In this document: positions 22,560 through 34,600 of the stretch, piece after piece
How positions within the stretch are numbered: the stretch's first letter is position 1
How the letters are laid out: every line of letters begins with the position of its first letter
Assembly: GCA_003255025.1 (NCBI GenBank)
Contig: QANY01013423.1
Location: 653,828-717,827 of the forward strand
DNA: 64,000 nucleotides
Direction of reading: 5' to 3'
DNA from: Datisca glomerata
Taxonomy: Eukaryota > Streptophyta > Magnoliopsida > Cucurbitales > Datiscaceae
Program-made: the position numbers and the translations under genes
Notes under the pieces: generated by a model
What the model was told of the DNA's origin: nothing
Databases searched by the model: none
What the model saw: the letters and a program-made list of their open reading frames with translations, nothing else

Positions 22560-24830
22560 TCAACTATAACTAATTTGACTACTTGAAGGGTTCAAGTAGT
22601 GCGTTTTGACTGCTTGAACCATTCAAGTAGTCGCATACTTTTTATATAAATCACTACATAAAATAAAATGACTACTTGAAGGGTTCAAGTAATCTTTTTT
22701 TTATCAGTCAACACTCATACATCAGACCACTACTTGAGGGTTTAAGTAGCTGTTTCTGACTACTTAGACCCTTCAAGTAGTTGTTTATGACAACTTGAAA
22801 GGTTCAAATAGTTTTTTTATCAGTCAATTATCATACACTAGGTGTACTTGAAGGGTTCAATTTAAAAATATTTTATCTTATTCTTATTCTTTATTTTTTA
22901 ACGAAACTTTTTCTTCTACTTGAAGGATTCAAGTAGTTTTTTAAGACTATTTGATCCCTTCAAATTTTTATTTTTTTTGGTCAATCAACACTCATACACC
23001 AAGTATTTTTTTCTTCTACTTGAAGACTTTAAGTAGTTTTTAAGACTATTTGATCCCTTTAAGTAATTTTTTTTGTCAATCAACACTCATACACCAGGTG
23101 ATTACTTGAATGGTTCGAGTAATTGTTTATAACTACTTGAACCCTTCAAGTAATGATTTTTATTGTGGAAGTCAAAACAAGTAATTACGTATAAATAATA
23201 ATTATTTATTTTTATTTAATAATAATCCAGAATGAAGTTTTCAATCTATTTTGTATGTATATTGTACATATTTAGCAATCTAACGTAAATTGCATTTATT
23301 CTATGACTACTTGAAGGGCTTAAGTAATTATTTTTTTCTGCCTGAACCTTTAAGTATTTTTTTCCTCTTGAAGTCTGTTATCTAGTATGCTTCTCACTAC
23401 TTGAAGGGCTCAAGCAGTAATTTTATACTACTTGAACCCTTCAAGTAGTTTTTTTTCTCTTGAAGTCTAGTGTCTAGTAAGTAAATCATACTTAAGGGCT
23501 CAAATATTAATTTTTTACTACTGAACCCTTCAAGTAGTTTTTCCCTCATGGAAGGAGAACGATTTTCTCATTAAAATATCAAAACTGTTTAAACAACCGA
23601 ATATGATAAATTCATACTGCTCTAAAAAAATTCTAAGATTAAAAGAGATAGAAATTATGAAAAAACCCAAAACTACGACCGAAACAACTTCCGGGCCTTC
23701 GAAAGGGCTTAAAATAGTGTTTTTGGATCCAAATTCAGACTGCAACAGGCTAACTTGTCGCACATATAGATATTTGAATAAGCTTCGATTTGATATCTTA
23801 CAGGCCATGTGGTTTCACCCGAGTCAAAAGTTATGCCATCCGGAAGTTGACATGTGCGTGCCATGATCCATTGTTCCGGAAATTCTTAAGTTGCACCATC
23901 CGCATCACTACTTGAACCCTTCAAGTAGTGACGAGCTTACTGGACAACATACTTCATGAGAAAAAACTTACTTGAAGGGTTCAAGTTACAAAAATATGAC
24001 TACTTGAACTTTTCAAGTAATCACATGCTCACTGAAAAATTGACTGTTGGAGACAAAAATGACTACTTGAAATGTTCAAGTAGTCATTTTTTACTACTTT
24101 AACCCTTCAAGTAATTTTTTCTCTCTTGATGTATGTTGTCCAGTAAGCTTGTCACTACTTAAAAGGTTCAAGTGATGTTTATGACTACTTGTACCCTTCA
24201 AGTCGTCATTTTGTTTCATGCAATGATTTATACAGAGAGTATGTGATTATTTGAAGGGTTCAAATAGTGTTTTTTTACTTCTCGAACCCTTCGTATAGTT
24301 TTTTCCTCTCTTGAAATCTGTTGTCCAGTAAACTTGTCACTACTTGAAGGGTTCAATTTTTTACTACTTGAACCCTTCAAGTAATTTTTTTTCTCATAAA
24401 GTTTATTGTCCAGTAAACTCGTCACTACTTGAAGGGTTTGAGTAATAATTTTTTCTACTTGAACCCTTCAAGTAGTCATTTTATGTTATATGATGATTTC
24501 TACAGAGAGAATGTCACTAATTAAAGGGTTCAAGTAGTCAAAAAACACCACCAAACCCCTTCAGGTAGTCAAATTATCTGTTCTCGTCAATTTTAGATAG
24601 AGGCATGTAACTACTTGAAGGGTTCAAATAGTATTTTATGACTACTTGAACCCTTCAAGCAATCAGTTTATTTCATGCAATGATTTATACATAGAACATG
24701 CGATTACTTGAAGGGTTCAAGTAGTAAAAAATATTACTTGAACATTTTAAGTAATCATTTTTATCTCTTGTTAGTGAGCAATCTAGATACAAAAATTGAC
24801 ATCATTCATACAGTAATTAATCTTGAACCC
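22560..24830. repeat. large array of short palindromes (CTACTTGAA family)
   Basis: By eye about 38 copies occur of a 21-base palindrome with arms CTACTTGAA and TTCAAGTAG around GGG, CCC or a variant. Copies with GGG and CCC centres often alternate, so neighbours are also inverted repeats of each other. Spacing is about 35-90 bases. Longer phrases recur between copies: TTGTCCAGTAAACTTGTCAC (23375, 24128, 24325, 24410 and others) and TTTCATGCAATGATTTATAC (24214, 24484, 24667). Larger units of about 85-270 bases have therefore been multiplied. No protein-coding frame is supported. Confidence 0.85.
23545..23895. other. non-repeat block inside the palindrome array
   Basis: About 350 bases contain no palindrome copy and are less AT-rich, with phrases such as CCGGGCCTTCGAAAGGGC. 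Short frames exist on both strands (23603-23866 +, 23530-23808 -), but neither matches a family I know. It may be internal sequence of the element or a small insertion. Confidence 0.35.
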
Positions 24831-25139
24831 CTCATCAGTTTATAATTACTTAAATTTTAATCAACAAACATTTGTAATCAACAAACTTATAATCCAAAGA
24901 AGTGTAAAAAAATTCACAAAATCCAAACGAAAAAAAAGTTTTCTAAAGCCTCAAGTTTTTTCAAGAAAAAAAACGACCATGCCATGGTCAAAACGAGTGC
25001 GATTGAGAGGAGGAACTTTGGAGAACAGGAAATCATGGAGCAAATAAACATTCGTTGCTTCGTTGAATAAGAAAGCATAGGGGAAACGAATTAGAAAGCA
25101 TGGATAAAACAATGAGAGAAGAAGAAGAGTGAAATAGTA

Positions 25140-25320
25140 TGTATTGATTTGATCTTTGCATAGGAAAAATAGAAAGAAATAATGATGAAAGCGAGAGTTG
25201 AAATTTTTTTACATTAATTTGTGGAGAACAATGAATGTAAAATTCTAAATTTTAAAAAAGAGATATAAAAATCCTTAACTAAAATAAAAAAGATATAAAT
25301 TTACAAATAAAGGAAAATTT
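25140..25320. repeat. right inverted end of the palindrome-array element
   Basis: The reverse complement of this stretch aligns with 3975-4150. Shared words in order are TTATTTG, TTTTTTATTTT, TATATC and AGAATT. This supports a terminal inverted repeat of over 100 bases. AT-richness weakens the evidence. Confidence 0.45.
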
Positions 25321-25379
25321 GTGCATTGGTGTTGGTATTATTTAAACAAATTATGAGATTTTTTCTCGTTTTAAGGCGG

Positions 25380-25624
25380 TCGGACTAATAAGGTTTTGGG
25401 CTGGGCTCAACAGCAAAAGAACAAAATCTAAAGTTCAACAGCAAAGGAACAGAATCATAAACAGTGTCCCGAAGAACAAAGCCGAACCCATACCGTATGG
25501 CGCCAATAAATAAGCGCGCTGAGGTATGATAAACCATAAGCCCTAACAAAAACCCACCTCCGCCAGTTCACTTCCATCTTCCTGCAGAAAACAAGTAGCT
25601 GGTCTGTTTAGACGTCTTGCCGAA
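25380..25624 (+). promoter_or_regulatory. PRMT5 promoter and 5' UTR
   Basis: The 245 bases before the ATG are less AT-rich than the flank. GGCGCCAA at 25499-25506 is an E2F-type site on the minus strand (TTGGCGCC). The overlapping ATAAATAA at 25506-25513 could be a weak TATA element. TAAGCCCTAAC near 25535 resembles a telo-box (AAACCCTA type), often found with E2F sites in plant growth genes. None is proven. Confidence 0.4.
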
Positions 25625-28600
25625 ATGCCGCTCGGAGAAAGGTTCAGAGATGATAGTGATTCTCGGTATTGTGGTGTGGAAACGGAGTTTAGTGACGATA
25701 TGCCTCAACTTTTGGCCTTTAATTTATCATCTGGTGGCTTTGACTACGTTGTTGCTTCTCTGGTTCGTTTTGTTCGTACTTACCTACTTCTCTTTGTTTG
25801 TGCGTGTGTATGTACGGGTAGAAAAAGAGGACGTTGCTTCTGTTTTCATAAACTTTCGTGCATTCAATTAGAAATGTGTGAATAATGCTCTGCTCACACA
25901 TCTGTCTGTTTTCTACCATAAAAATTAAAAAAATACGTTTGTCCGTTTGTGTAGTATGCTGCTAAAGCAATTGAAGTTTTGTGCATAACCGGACGCTTGA
26001 GGTTATGTGCTCGTGCTCATTCCTAGGCCACATATGTCATATAGAGATTGGTGCATTGCGTTTGGTTTTCGGTTTGCTGGTGTTTCTTCCATCTTGCTCA
26101 TGGTGGCCAATTAGCCAGTCACATAGCAGCTTAAGTTGTTGTCTCGTTTGTGTGAATGGTCAGTAAGCTCACCTAAAACGAAGAGGTTTTACGAGGCTTA
26201 TTTAGTGAAGCTGGACTACTGGTTTCACTCAGAGGCTTTTGAACTACATGTTTTTCAAAATATATTTGGATCTGGCTACGGCAAATAAGGCTTGTATTGG
26301 ATCAATATCATTTTCTTAGCTTGAAAAAAGCCTTTTCTTTTTTCCTATTTAGATGTACTGTCTTTGACCATCTACCTCAGCTTCTGTGAATTGTATGAAC
26401 TTTGGACTTACAAAGTTCGATTTTACCTTGCATTCTGATTCTTTTATTGGAATCAGAATAATGTATTAAAGTAACTGAAATAAGGTATGTAGAAATAAAA
26501 AATGCATTATGGAGCTCTAAAGTGTTGCCACTGTGCTCTTACTATCATTCCTAAACTGCAAGAGACTTGTGTTCAGCCAGTAATATTAACTGCTTTGATG
26601 CTAAATTGATTGTGGCTTGGTGTCTTGCATTTTTATTTATACAAACACCACGGGCTGGTTACATATTAGTAACTCATGAATCATGATATAGATGGATCCA
26701 GCTTATCGGCCAAGCTTAATGCAAAAAGACAACTCCGGATCTAGTGTTCTTCCATTTGCTGGATCTGACTTGGTTTTGAGGCCTTCGCAATGGAGTACTC
26801 ATGTTGTAGGTATGCTGTGGAATCTTGCCACTTTTTCCTAACTTTTGTATTCACTTCTCGTCTACTTGTGTTAATATTTATCTTTTAATTCTAATTCTGT
26901 TCATTGTTCTCTAATAAGATTCAAACTATAAATTGTCTTTTGAGAAAATTATGTACTGCATTTTTAGGTTGCCTTAGTTCCATTTAGTTTTTCCACTCTT
27001 ATTTACTAAATGCACTTGGCGTGCTTGTTATTAAATAATCTCTACTTTCTAGGAACTAAGTGTTTCTTAACTGGCCAAGGCTCTTTGCCGTGCTTGGACG
27101 TACATGAGGCGCCGAGGGCGTGCCTCGCCGCTTCACGCTTAGGCGCGCGCCTCACATCACCTTTAATAACACTGTCACCTTTTTTTACTGCATGGATCTA
27201 TCCAAACAATTGTTCTGTGGATGCAGAACACACGGATTGCATGTTATAGTGAGCGCTTGTCAGGTGGTATAGGAAAGGTATCACATGTGATAAAACCAGA
27301 AAGCGTGCTGTTCTTATCAGTAAGAAAAAAATAAAAGTAGAGAATTATTTCATCTTGTGACTAAGGAGATAACCCTATTCTGGGAGTTCTGACGTCCTTC
27401 TGCTAAATATTTTATTGGGAAAAGGCAGTCCGCTTTCATCATGCTGTTGGTGGACTAAATGAAGTGAGAATGATCTTAGGTAGTAGAGATTTTTGGTGAT
27501 TATTATTTCTAACTTTATTAGTTTGCCTCTTTGCTTCTTGATGGTAAAATGTTCCTTTCCCCATCTTGGATCTCCCCCTTGAACTTTGTTCTTTAAAAAA
27601 TTATAGGAAATGCAACTTCCAAGCTCAACATGATGGTGGAATTCTTTATATGAATGTGAGAAGCTCATTTTCTTGAACGTTTTGGAATTTGTATGGCTCA
27701 CTATTTCCAGGGAAAATTAGTTCATGGATCGAGTTGGACTCAGAAGATGAGATTCTTCGGATGGATTCTGAAACCACTTTGAAGCAAGAAATTGCATGGG
27801 CTTCTCATCTCTCTCTTCAGGTGTGCATTGTTGGTATTATTCTACTTTAAAATTCGTTGAAGATTGAAGTACACAGTTCTCATTAGTATCTCCTTGTTTT
27901 TTGTTCATTACAAGAAATACGACAGTTCCACTACCAGAATTTTCCGTGATGTACCATGTTTGTCAAAGTGGTATAATTGCTTTAACTATAACAAAAAGAA
28001 ATCATGTTTCCTCCAGAGTAGCTGCTCCCTCTGTTCTTAGATCCTTTCCTTTTCTGCTTTCTGCCTCAGAAATTATAGCTCGAGTACAAATAGAAAGCAT
28101 ATGATTTTATAAACCAAATCCCCAACATTAATTAATCAGGATCTGTTTCTTGAGGTGTAACATATAATTTTTTTTCGACAATCCTAAAGCTGATTAAATA
28201 CAGTTATCTTCGAGCTTCCTATTAAAGGATTGTTACTGATAAAGATAAGTTTCTTATTGAAGGAAGAAAGTTGTAATATTCGTGAAATCTTTATAATTCT
28301 TATTAGAAAACTTAAATAACACTTTTGGTGGCTTGTATGTTGAAAATAGCTTTAGAAAGTCTAAATGCAACTTTAAGTGTTCCGACCAACCTAGATGGCC
28401 GTGGTATTTTACGAGCTATGGAGAAGCACTTTTCTTGTTGATTGATAGCTTCTCATACTGCAGGCATGCCTTCTTCCAGCGCCAAAAGGAAAATCATGTG
28501 CTAATTATGCTAGGTGTGTCAATCAAATCTTACAGGGCCTAAACAATATGCAGGTTTCATCCTCTTTCCCATGTAGTAATTGCCTCCTACGTGTACTTTA

Positions 28601-31600
28601 TTTTCATTTTGCTTCATCTTTTTGTCTGCTCACGTTAGTTTCTTATTAAAGTTGTGGCTTAGGATTCCATTGTTGAAGTCAGATGATGATTCTACAGATG
28701 TAAATTCCGAAAATTTGGTAAGCAAAATTTTCCAGGCAGTTATACATAGTTTACCCCTTGAAGTGTCTGATATTAAAATTTCTTTTGCCCAAACGAGAAA
28801 TTTTTTCTTTCAAGGGATATTTTCCCCTCCGCTAAACTTAAGGCTTTAACTCTTTTCAGCAGGCAGATAACTGATTCTGCTTCTTCTTATATAACCTGAA
28901 AAATATTTTTGCTCAGAAGTAAGTCCTTGTGTGTTTCTTGTGCATGCTTTTCTTGTATTTGGTTGTGAGTTCAAAATTTAAAAAAAAAATCAGCAAACTA
29001 TATTATATGTGCATTCTGAAAAAAAGATCCCAAGCTTTGAGCTAAGTTGAGACACAAATGTGAAAGTACCGGAAGTGTACAGGAAACACGCTCTTCCAAA
29101 TAAGGCTGCTGTGCGACTATCTCTGAAGGCTTGGACTTTATTCCATTTCATGTTCACTGGAAAATGGATAGGAATTAAATCTCAAAGCCTAGGCAAACAT
29201 ATGTGGACATGGACTTATTATGTCTAATATGGACTATCAAATATGAGTCTTTTCACATGCTTGATGTTTTGGATGTCTCAGCCGTTATTTTTTCCCAATT
29301 CTTTCCCTTTACTTACGTCTCAATGATCTACAGATCGATTCCTGGGAGTTATGGAACTCATTTCGTCAGCTTTGCGAACATCACAGTCGGTTGTCTGTTG
29401 CCCTTGATGTTATGTGAGTTAAACAATGATGCATTTTTGGTCCCTAAAACTACTACTTCTTGTCCTCAGTTGTAATATTGTTTCTTGTCAATTAGGAGTT
29501 CATTGCCTTCAGCAAATTCACTTGGACGTTGGTTTGGGGAGTCTGTTAGAGCAGCTATAATAAATACTGATGTAAATATCTCATTTTTATGAAGTATTTC
29601 AGGATATGCATAATGCTTCTTTGATAGCCTGTTTTCTAAAGTTCAATTGTTGTCTTTGCAGTCTTTCCTAACAAATGCCCGGGGTTATCCATGTCTATCT
29701 AAGCGCCATCAAAAGCTGATCACGGGTTTTTTCAACCATTCAATACAGGTACTTAAGGATGAGTGTCAGAATTTAGTATGCCAAATGAAGAAAATGTGTT
29801 CCACTATCTGAAGATTATATTGAGGTTTCATCTTGTTGTTATACTCAGTATGATTTTCCATAAATTTGTCCAGCAAAGTATGTGTTGGTAATAATTCAGA
29901 GTCCACCATGTATCTACAGATAGTCATTTCTGGGAAACCATTGCACAGTACTTCTAGGGGACGTTCAGATGCAGCCGCAGACCAAAATGGAAAATGTGAT
30001 GATGGTAACTTCCTGTTGGCTGAACCCCATGTGGTAGCGATAATGAAAATTTAATGATTATTTTTCTGAAAAGACAAGACAGAGAGGCTCAAAGTAGCTT
30101 ATGTGGTCATAGTACTCTTTCCCCTATGGTCTCTCTATAGGTATACTTGTAGTAGTTAACTTACACATGGTATGATTTTGAATCATGTCAGGTGTACAGC
30201 AGCATCCATTGAGGCAGTATCTAGATTATATTGGTTTTCTTTACCAAAGAATGGATCCCCTTACCGAGCAAGAGCATCTTGAGGTAGTTTCTCTCCTTTC
30301 TTCCTTACAACTCCCTCGTGACATTTAAACATATTTTTAAGTATATCCTTTATTATATTTCCTTTTGACCTTCTCAGTTTCTTATGCCAGCTAGGTTATA
30401 GGGACTTTCTACAGTCGCCACTGCAAGTAAGTTTTATCTGACTAGCTCATTTTTTTTCATCAAACTTCCACAGCTGTCATTACAAGTTTTTATTCCACTT
30501 AATTGCAGCCACTTATGGATAATCTGGAGGCTCAGACCTATGAAACTTTTGAGAAAGACACAATGAAATACATTCAGGTAGGATTGCAATTTCAGATTTG
30601 CATCCGATTTGCATCCGGTTTATGATAACTGAATAACATTTTTTTCTGTTTCCAATTTTCTTTCTTGGAGGTTGGGCTTATTGGGGGGGGGGGGGTGTGT
30701 GGGTTTCGGCATAGGGGATAAAGCTTTCATTTTCAGTGATATTTGTCTTTCCTGATTGGTTTTTTTACCAGTTGATTAGATTTATTTTCTAAGAATCTTG
30801 GCATGTTGCTGAACTTAGAACCTGGAATATTTAAACGATGCGTTGACATCTGACAAAAGATAAAATTGAGTTAATCCTTCTTTTATAATATTTATTCGGA
30901 GTTGTGTTTAAGCTTCTTCCTTTCATCTGTCTTACATTGTTCTTACACTGAAATAGACTGTAGAGGACTATTATTATGGAGTTTTTTTTTGTGTATGGCG
31001 GAATTATTAATTGCTTATATACTTCTAGTATGAAAGGGCTATTTGTAAGGCTTTGCAAGACAGAGTTCCAGATGAAAAGGCATCTTCAATAACCACTGTA
31101 AGTTACCAACTCTTACACGTCTGTATTTGTTTGTTCTTTACTTTTCTTAATGTTTGTCAGTTTGTAGGTTAGTTTGTGTGTCTATAGTTGTTGAATTCTT
31201 ACTTCGCTGTTCCTTATCTAATGTTGAGATGTGATGGGATAATGATATCGTGATATTCTTGTGTGGATAGGTATTGATGGTTGTAGGAGCAGGGCGTGGA
31301 CCTCTTGTTAGGGCATCTTTGCAGGTTTTTCCTCTTTTGTGTTCTGGGATCATGTTGTCTGCGGACTGCAACTATTCTATGACTTATGGAGTTCTCTAAA
31401 TAAAGCCGTTACTCTTTGTAAATAGGCAGCTAAGGAAACTGGGCGCAAGCTGAAAGTCTATGCTGTGGAGAAAAATCCAAATGCAGTTGTTACGCTTCAC
31501 GTTGGTGCTAAATTCTGTGTTGTATTTCATGTTATCCATTATTGTGTTTTTATCTTGAATACTTGGATATGCTCTTGGAACATCAGAACTACTAACATCC

Positions 31601-34600
31601 ATGAAGTCCTTATGTTAGATATTCTTGATTTTGATCCAGTGGTTAGCACTATTATGTTTTCACTGAAGCCAAGTTCCAAGAGTGACATCTTTTCTTTATC
31701 CTTGGTCTAAGTACTGACAAAAGAAATGATATGTTCTTTAATTTCACTAACATTTGGGCTTGGAACTTAGAAAATATGTGATCTTTTTTCATACACGGGG
31801 CTTTAGGTCATTGTATGGAATATGCAAACAATAGAAGTGCTAAACTTATAGAGGTGTAATGCCTGAGCAATTTAAGAATCTTTGTGGCAGAGGATTAGAC
31901 TTTTGGTATCTAAGTTGGATCATACTACTAGACGTATTAAATTTACTGCATTCTATTCCATCCTTTACAATTGAAAATGCATTGTAAACTCTCCATCCTT
32001 TCGCCTTTGTACTTTTGCTACCTCTTGTCTTCTTGCAAACTTTGTTTTGAAATAACATCTTATGAGAAAATGTAATGATATGAAGTTTTGAACAACCATC
32101 TTATCATTTGGATGATGTACTTGGTAGGTAATGGCTTCTAATGCACTGCATTTGGAGAGCTTATATTTCTCTATTGAGGCATTTTGATTAGACTGAATTC
32201 TCCTATTCGTTTAGTTGTTCGCTATCTTAGAAACAACTTATAATCAGGAAATTAACTTTCCATTAGTCATATAGTTTGAGCAAGTCCTGCTATCATAAAG
32301 GGAAGAGCAGTAAGAGCAGGTTGTGGAGCTCTGTTAGATTTGAAAAAAAATATGAATGAATATTTCTAAAAGCTTAGAGTTTTCTTGCTATCGTACAAGC
32401 ATGCTACCCAAATAGAATCAACATACAATCCATGCTAAGAAAGTATTATGTATAGTTTATTTGATGAATCACTACTAAAATCATTACTCAGCTAAATAAC
32501 TGTAATTGCTATCTTCAAAATATCTAGAAGCTAGAGTTTTCTTGCTGTTGAAATATGACATTTGTTCTAGCAGAGCTTAGTTAAGCTGGAGGGTTGGGAA
32601 GACCTTGTTACTATAGTTTCTAGTGATATGCGTCACTGGGATGCTCCAGAGAAGGCTGATATCCTGGTATGCAGAGATATTTTTATGGTAGTTTTTTTTG
32701 TTGCTCTTGCTCAATATGATCAGTCTGCTTATTCTGTTTGCCTTCTGCTCCTGGTTTTAGGTTAGTGAGCTGTTGGGTTCTTTTGGTGACAACGAGCTGT
32801 CCCCCGAGTGTCTTGATGGAGCCCAAAGGTTTTTGAATGAAGATGGAGTATCAATACCGTCATCGTAAGTAATTCTCTCCTATGATTTAAGTTACTATAA
32901 AGAATTGATTATGATCATCATGACTAATGCCTTGGAGATCTGACATGCTGGTAGATATCATGAGATTGATGAGCGCTTCGTTAACAATCTCGCAAGCCGT
33001 ACAAACTGTCATTTCCTCCCACCCTTCTCACCTATTTATGTTTGGGGGGAGGGGTGTGGTGGGGCAAGATCCATCAGATAGGATCTTAATACTATCTAAC
33101 TTGGCAATAAGTTTATTATTGGATTTACTTATTAGATTGTGTTTGCTAATATATCTGGCATTACATGGCTTGGAAATTATAAACCATTATCTTATAATTG
33201 ATATGTCTTGACTCAGCACGAGAATCTATCGTTTTAGACGTGAGATGACGTGACCATGGTGAAAAGAAAAGGACAATCAATAATCGGATGGGTTAATTTG
33301 TTTGATGATGAGACTTATAGAAGATCGTTGTTGAGCCCCTCACTTGGCATCGTCCTTTAATAGAAATACTCAGCCGTTATTGTCATGGAAGTCTTAACAT
33401 CTGGAGTCTCCAAATCTTTGTTTTTGGCTAAAAGATCTGCTATATTTTTCTATTTTTTTTTTTCAAATTTGAACTGTTTCGAAGGTCTTCTACACAGTTA
33501 CAGAACCTGTGGATCCAAGTTGACATTATAAGCACATTGGCTTTACGTTTATATTTTTAGTCAATATCTGGTGTTACTGGTATAAAATTGTGAATTCCCG
33601 TTTAGATTATTTATTTTGTAATAGACTTTCATTTTCGTTGTTGGCTTCAATGAAAAGTAAGAGGAAATTAAGATTTTGTTTCTTAACTTTTTTTCAACAA
33701 TTTTCCTAAATTTCCTTCTCATTCATCTTACTTTTCCTCTTATTTTTCTTTCTGTATTTCGGAGATCTAAACATGGTTACTGTGCTTCTTTCTGTATTTC
33801 CGAGATCTAAACTTGTTCATTATGCTTTCATGCGATGGTCGTTGATACATTGCAATATGCCTCTGATAGTCATAGTCTGTGTTTGCATATATCTGACATC
33901 CATCTTTTAGGTACACGAGTTTCCTTCAACCAGTGACAGCCTCTAAGCTATACAATGACGTAAAATTCTGTCTTTGCGTTCTATACCATATTTTTGTTTC
34001 AAGCATTTCATTCCATTGAGTTACTTCTTGATACGTTACAGGTAAAGGCACATAAAGATGTAATGCACTTTGAAACTGCATATGTTGTCAAATTGCACAG
34101 TGTAGCGAGACTTGCTCCTTCTCAATCTGTGAGTGTTCCCCTCCTTTTCCATATGCAAATATTATCTACTTAACATGTAGTTCAATGGTTCTGATGGATG
34201 GTATGTAGTCTTTAGCAAATGGAGGGTCTTCAGAATAGAGAATGTAAAATTGCACATCTACAATTTAACACCCTTTTTCCAAACACTTCATTTATAGTGA
34301 CACAGTATGGTTTATTTTTCTTCGAACTGCATGTGCAGCTTTTAAACATAGTAGACAAACATTCAATGAACTGAGTACATAACTAAGAATTCAAATAAAG
34401 TATAATTTTGATAGAAAATACAATCACATTAGAACATGCATACCACCACTCACCAAAATAGCTAAGCACATTTAAATAGGCAGAACAAGAAGCATTGGCA
34501 TGCTTTTCTTTCCCTTTTCAATCCTTGTTCAGTGCAGACATGTTACTGTTTACTTGTTTCTTTGTTAACAAAACGTAGTTTGAACAACTTACATTTGATG

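Larger units (their letters stand above)
3960..25320. mobile_element. MULE-like element with a palindrome array, interrupted by nested retrotransposons
   Basis: The stretch at about 3975-4130 matches the reverse complement of about 25150-25305 over more than 70 bases. Both read as TTATTTG, then TTTTTTATTTT, then TTTTATATC, then AGAATT, at matching spacing. Inside both ends lie members of the same palindrome family (4433-4598 and 22560-24830). The Copia complex at 4599-22556 sits between two blocks of that array, so it most simply inserted into it. I see no transposase. Exact ends and a target duplication cannot be fixed by eye, and the termini are AT-rich, so the MULE label is tentative. Confidence 0.45.

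Noticed and set aside
22560..24830. CRISPR array
   Set aside because: The repeats are short and variable, the spacers themselves recur, and this is plant nuclear DNA with no cas genes.
27050..27180. GC-rich block with GGCGCGCGCCTC in PRMT5 intron 2
   Set aside because: It resembles a common short plant repeat, but I found no ends or second copy to define an element.
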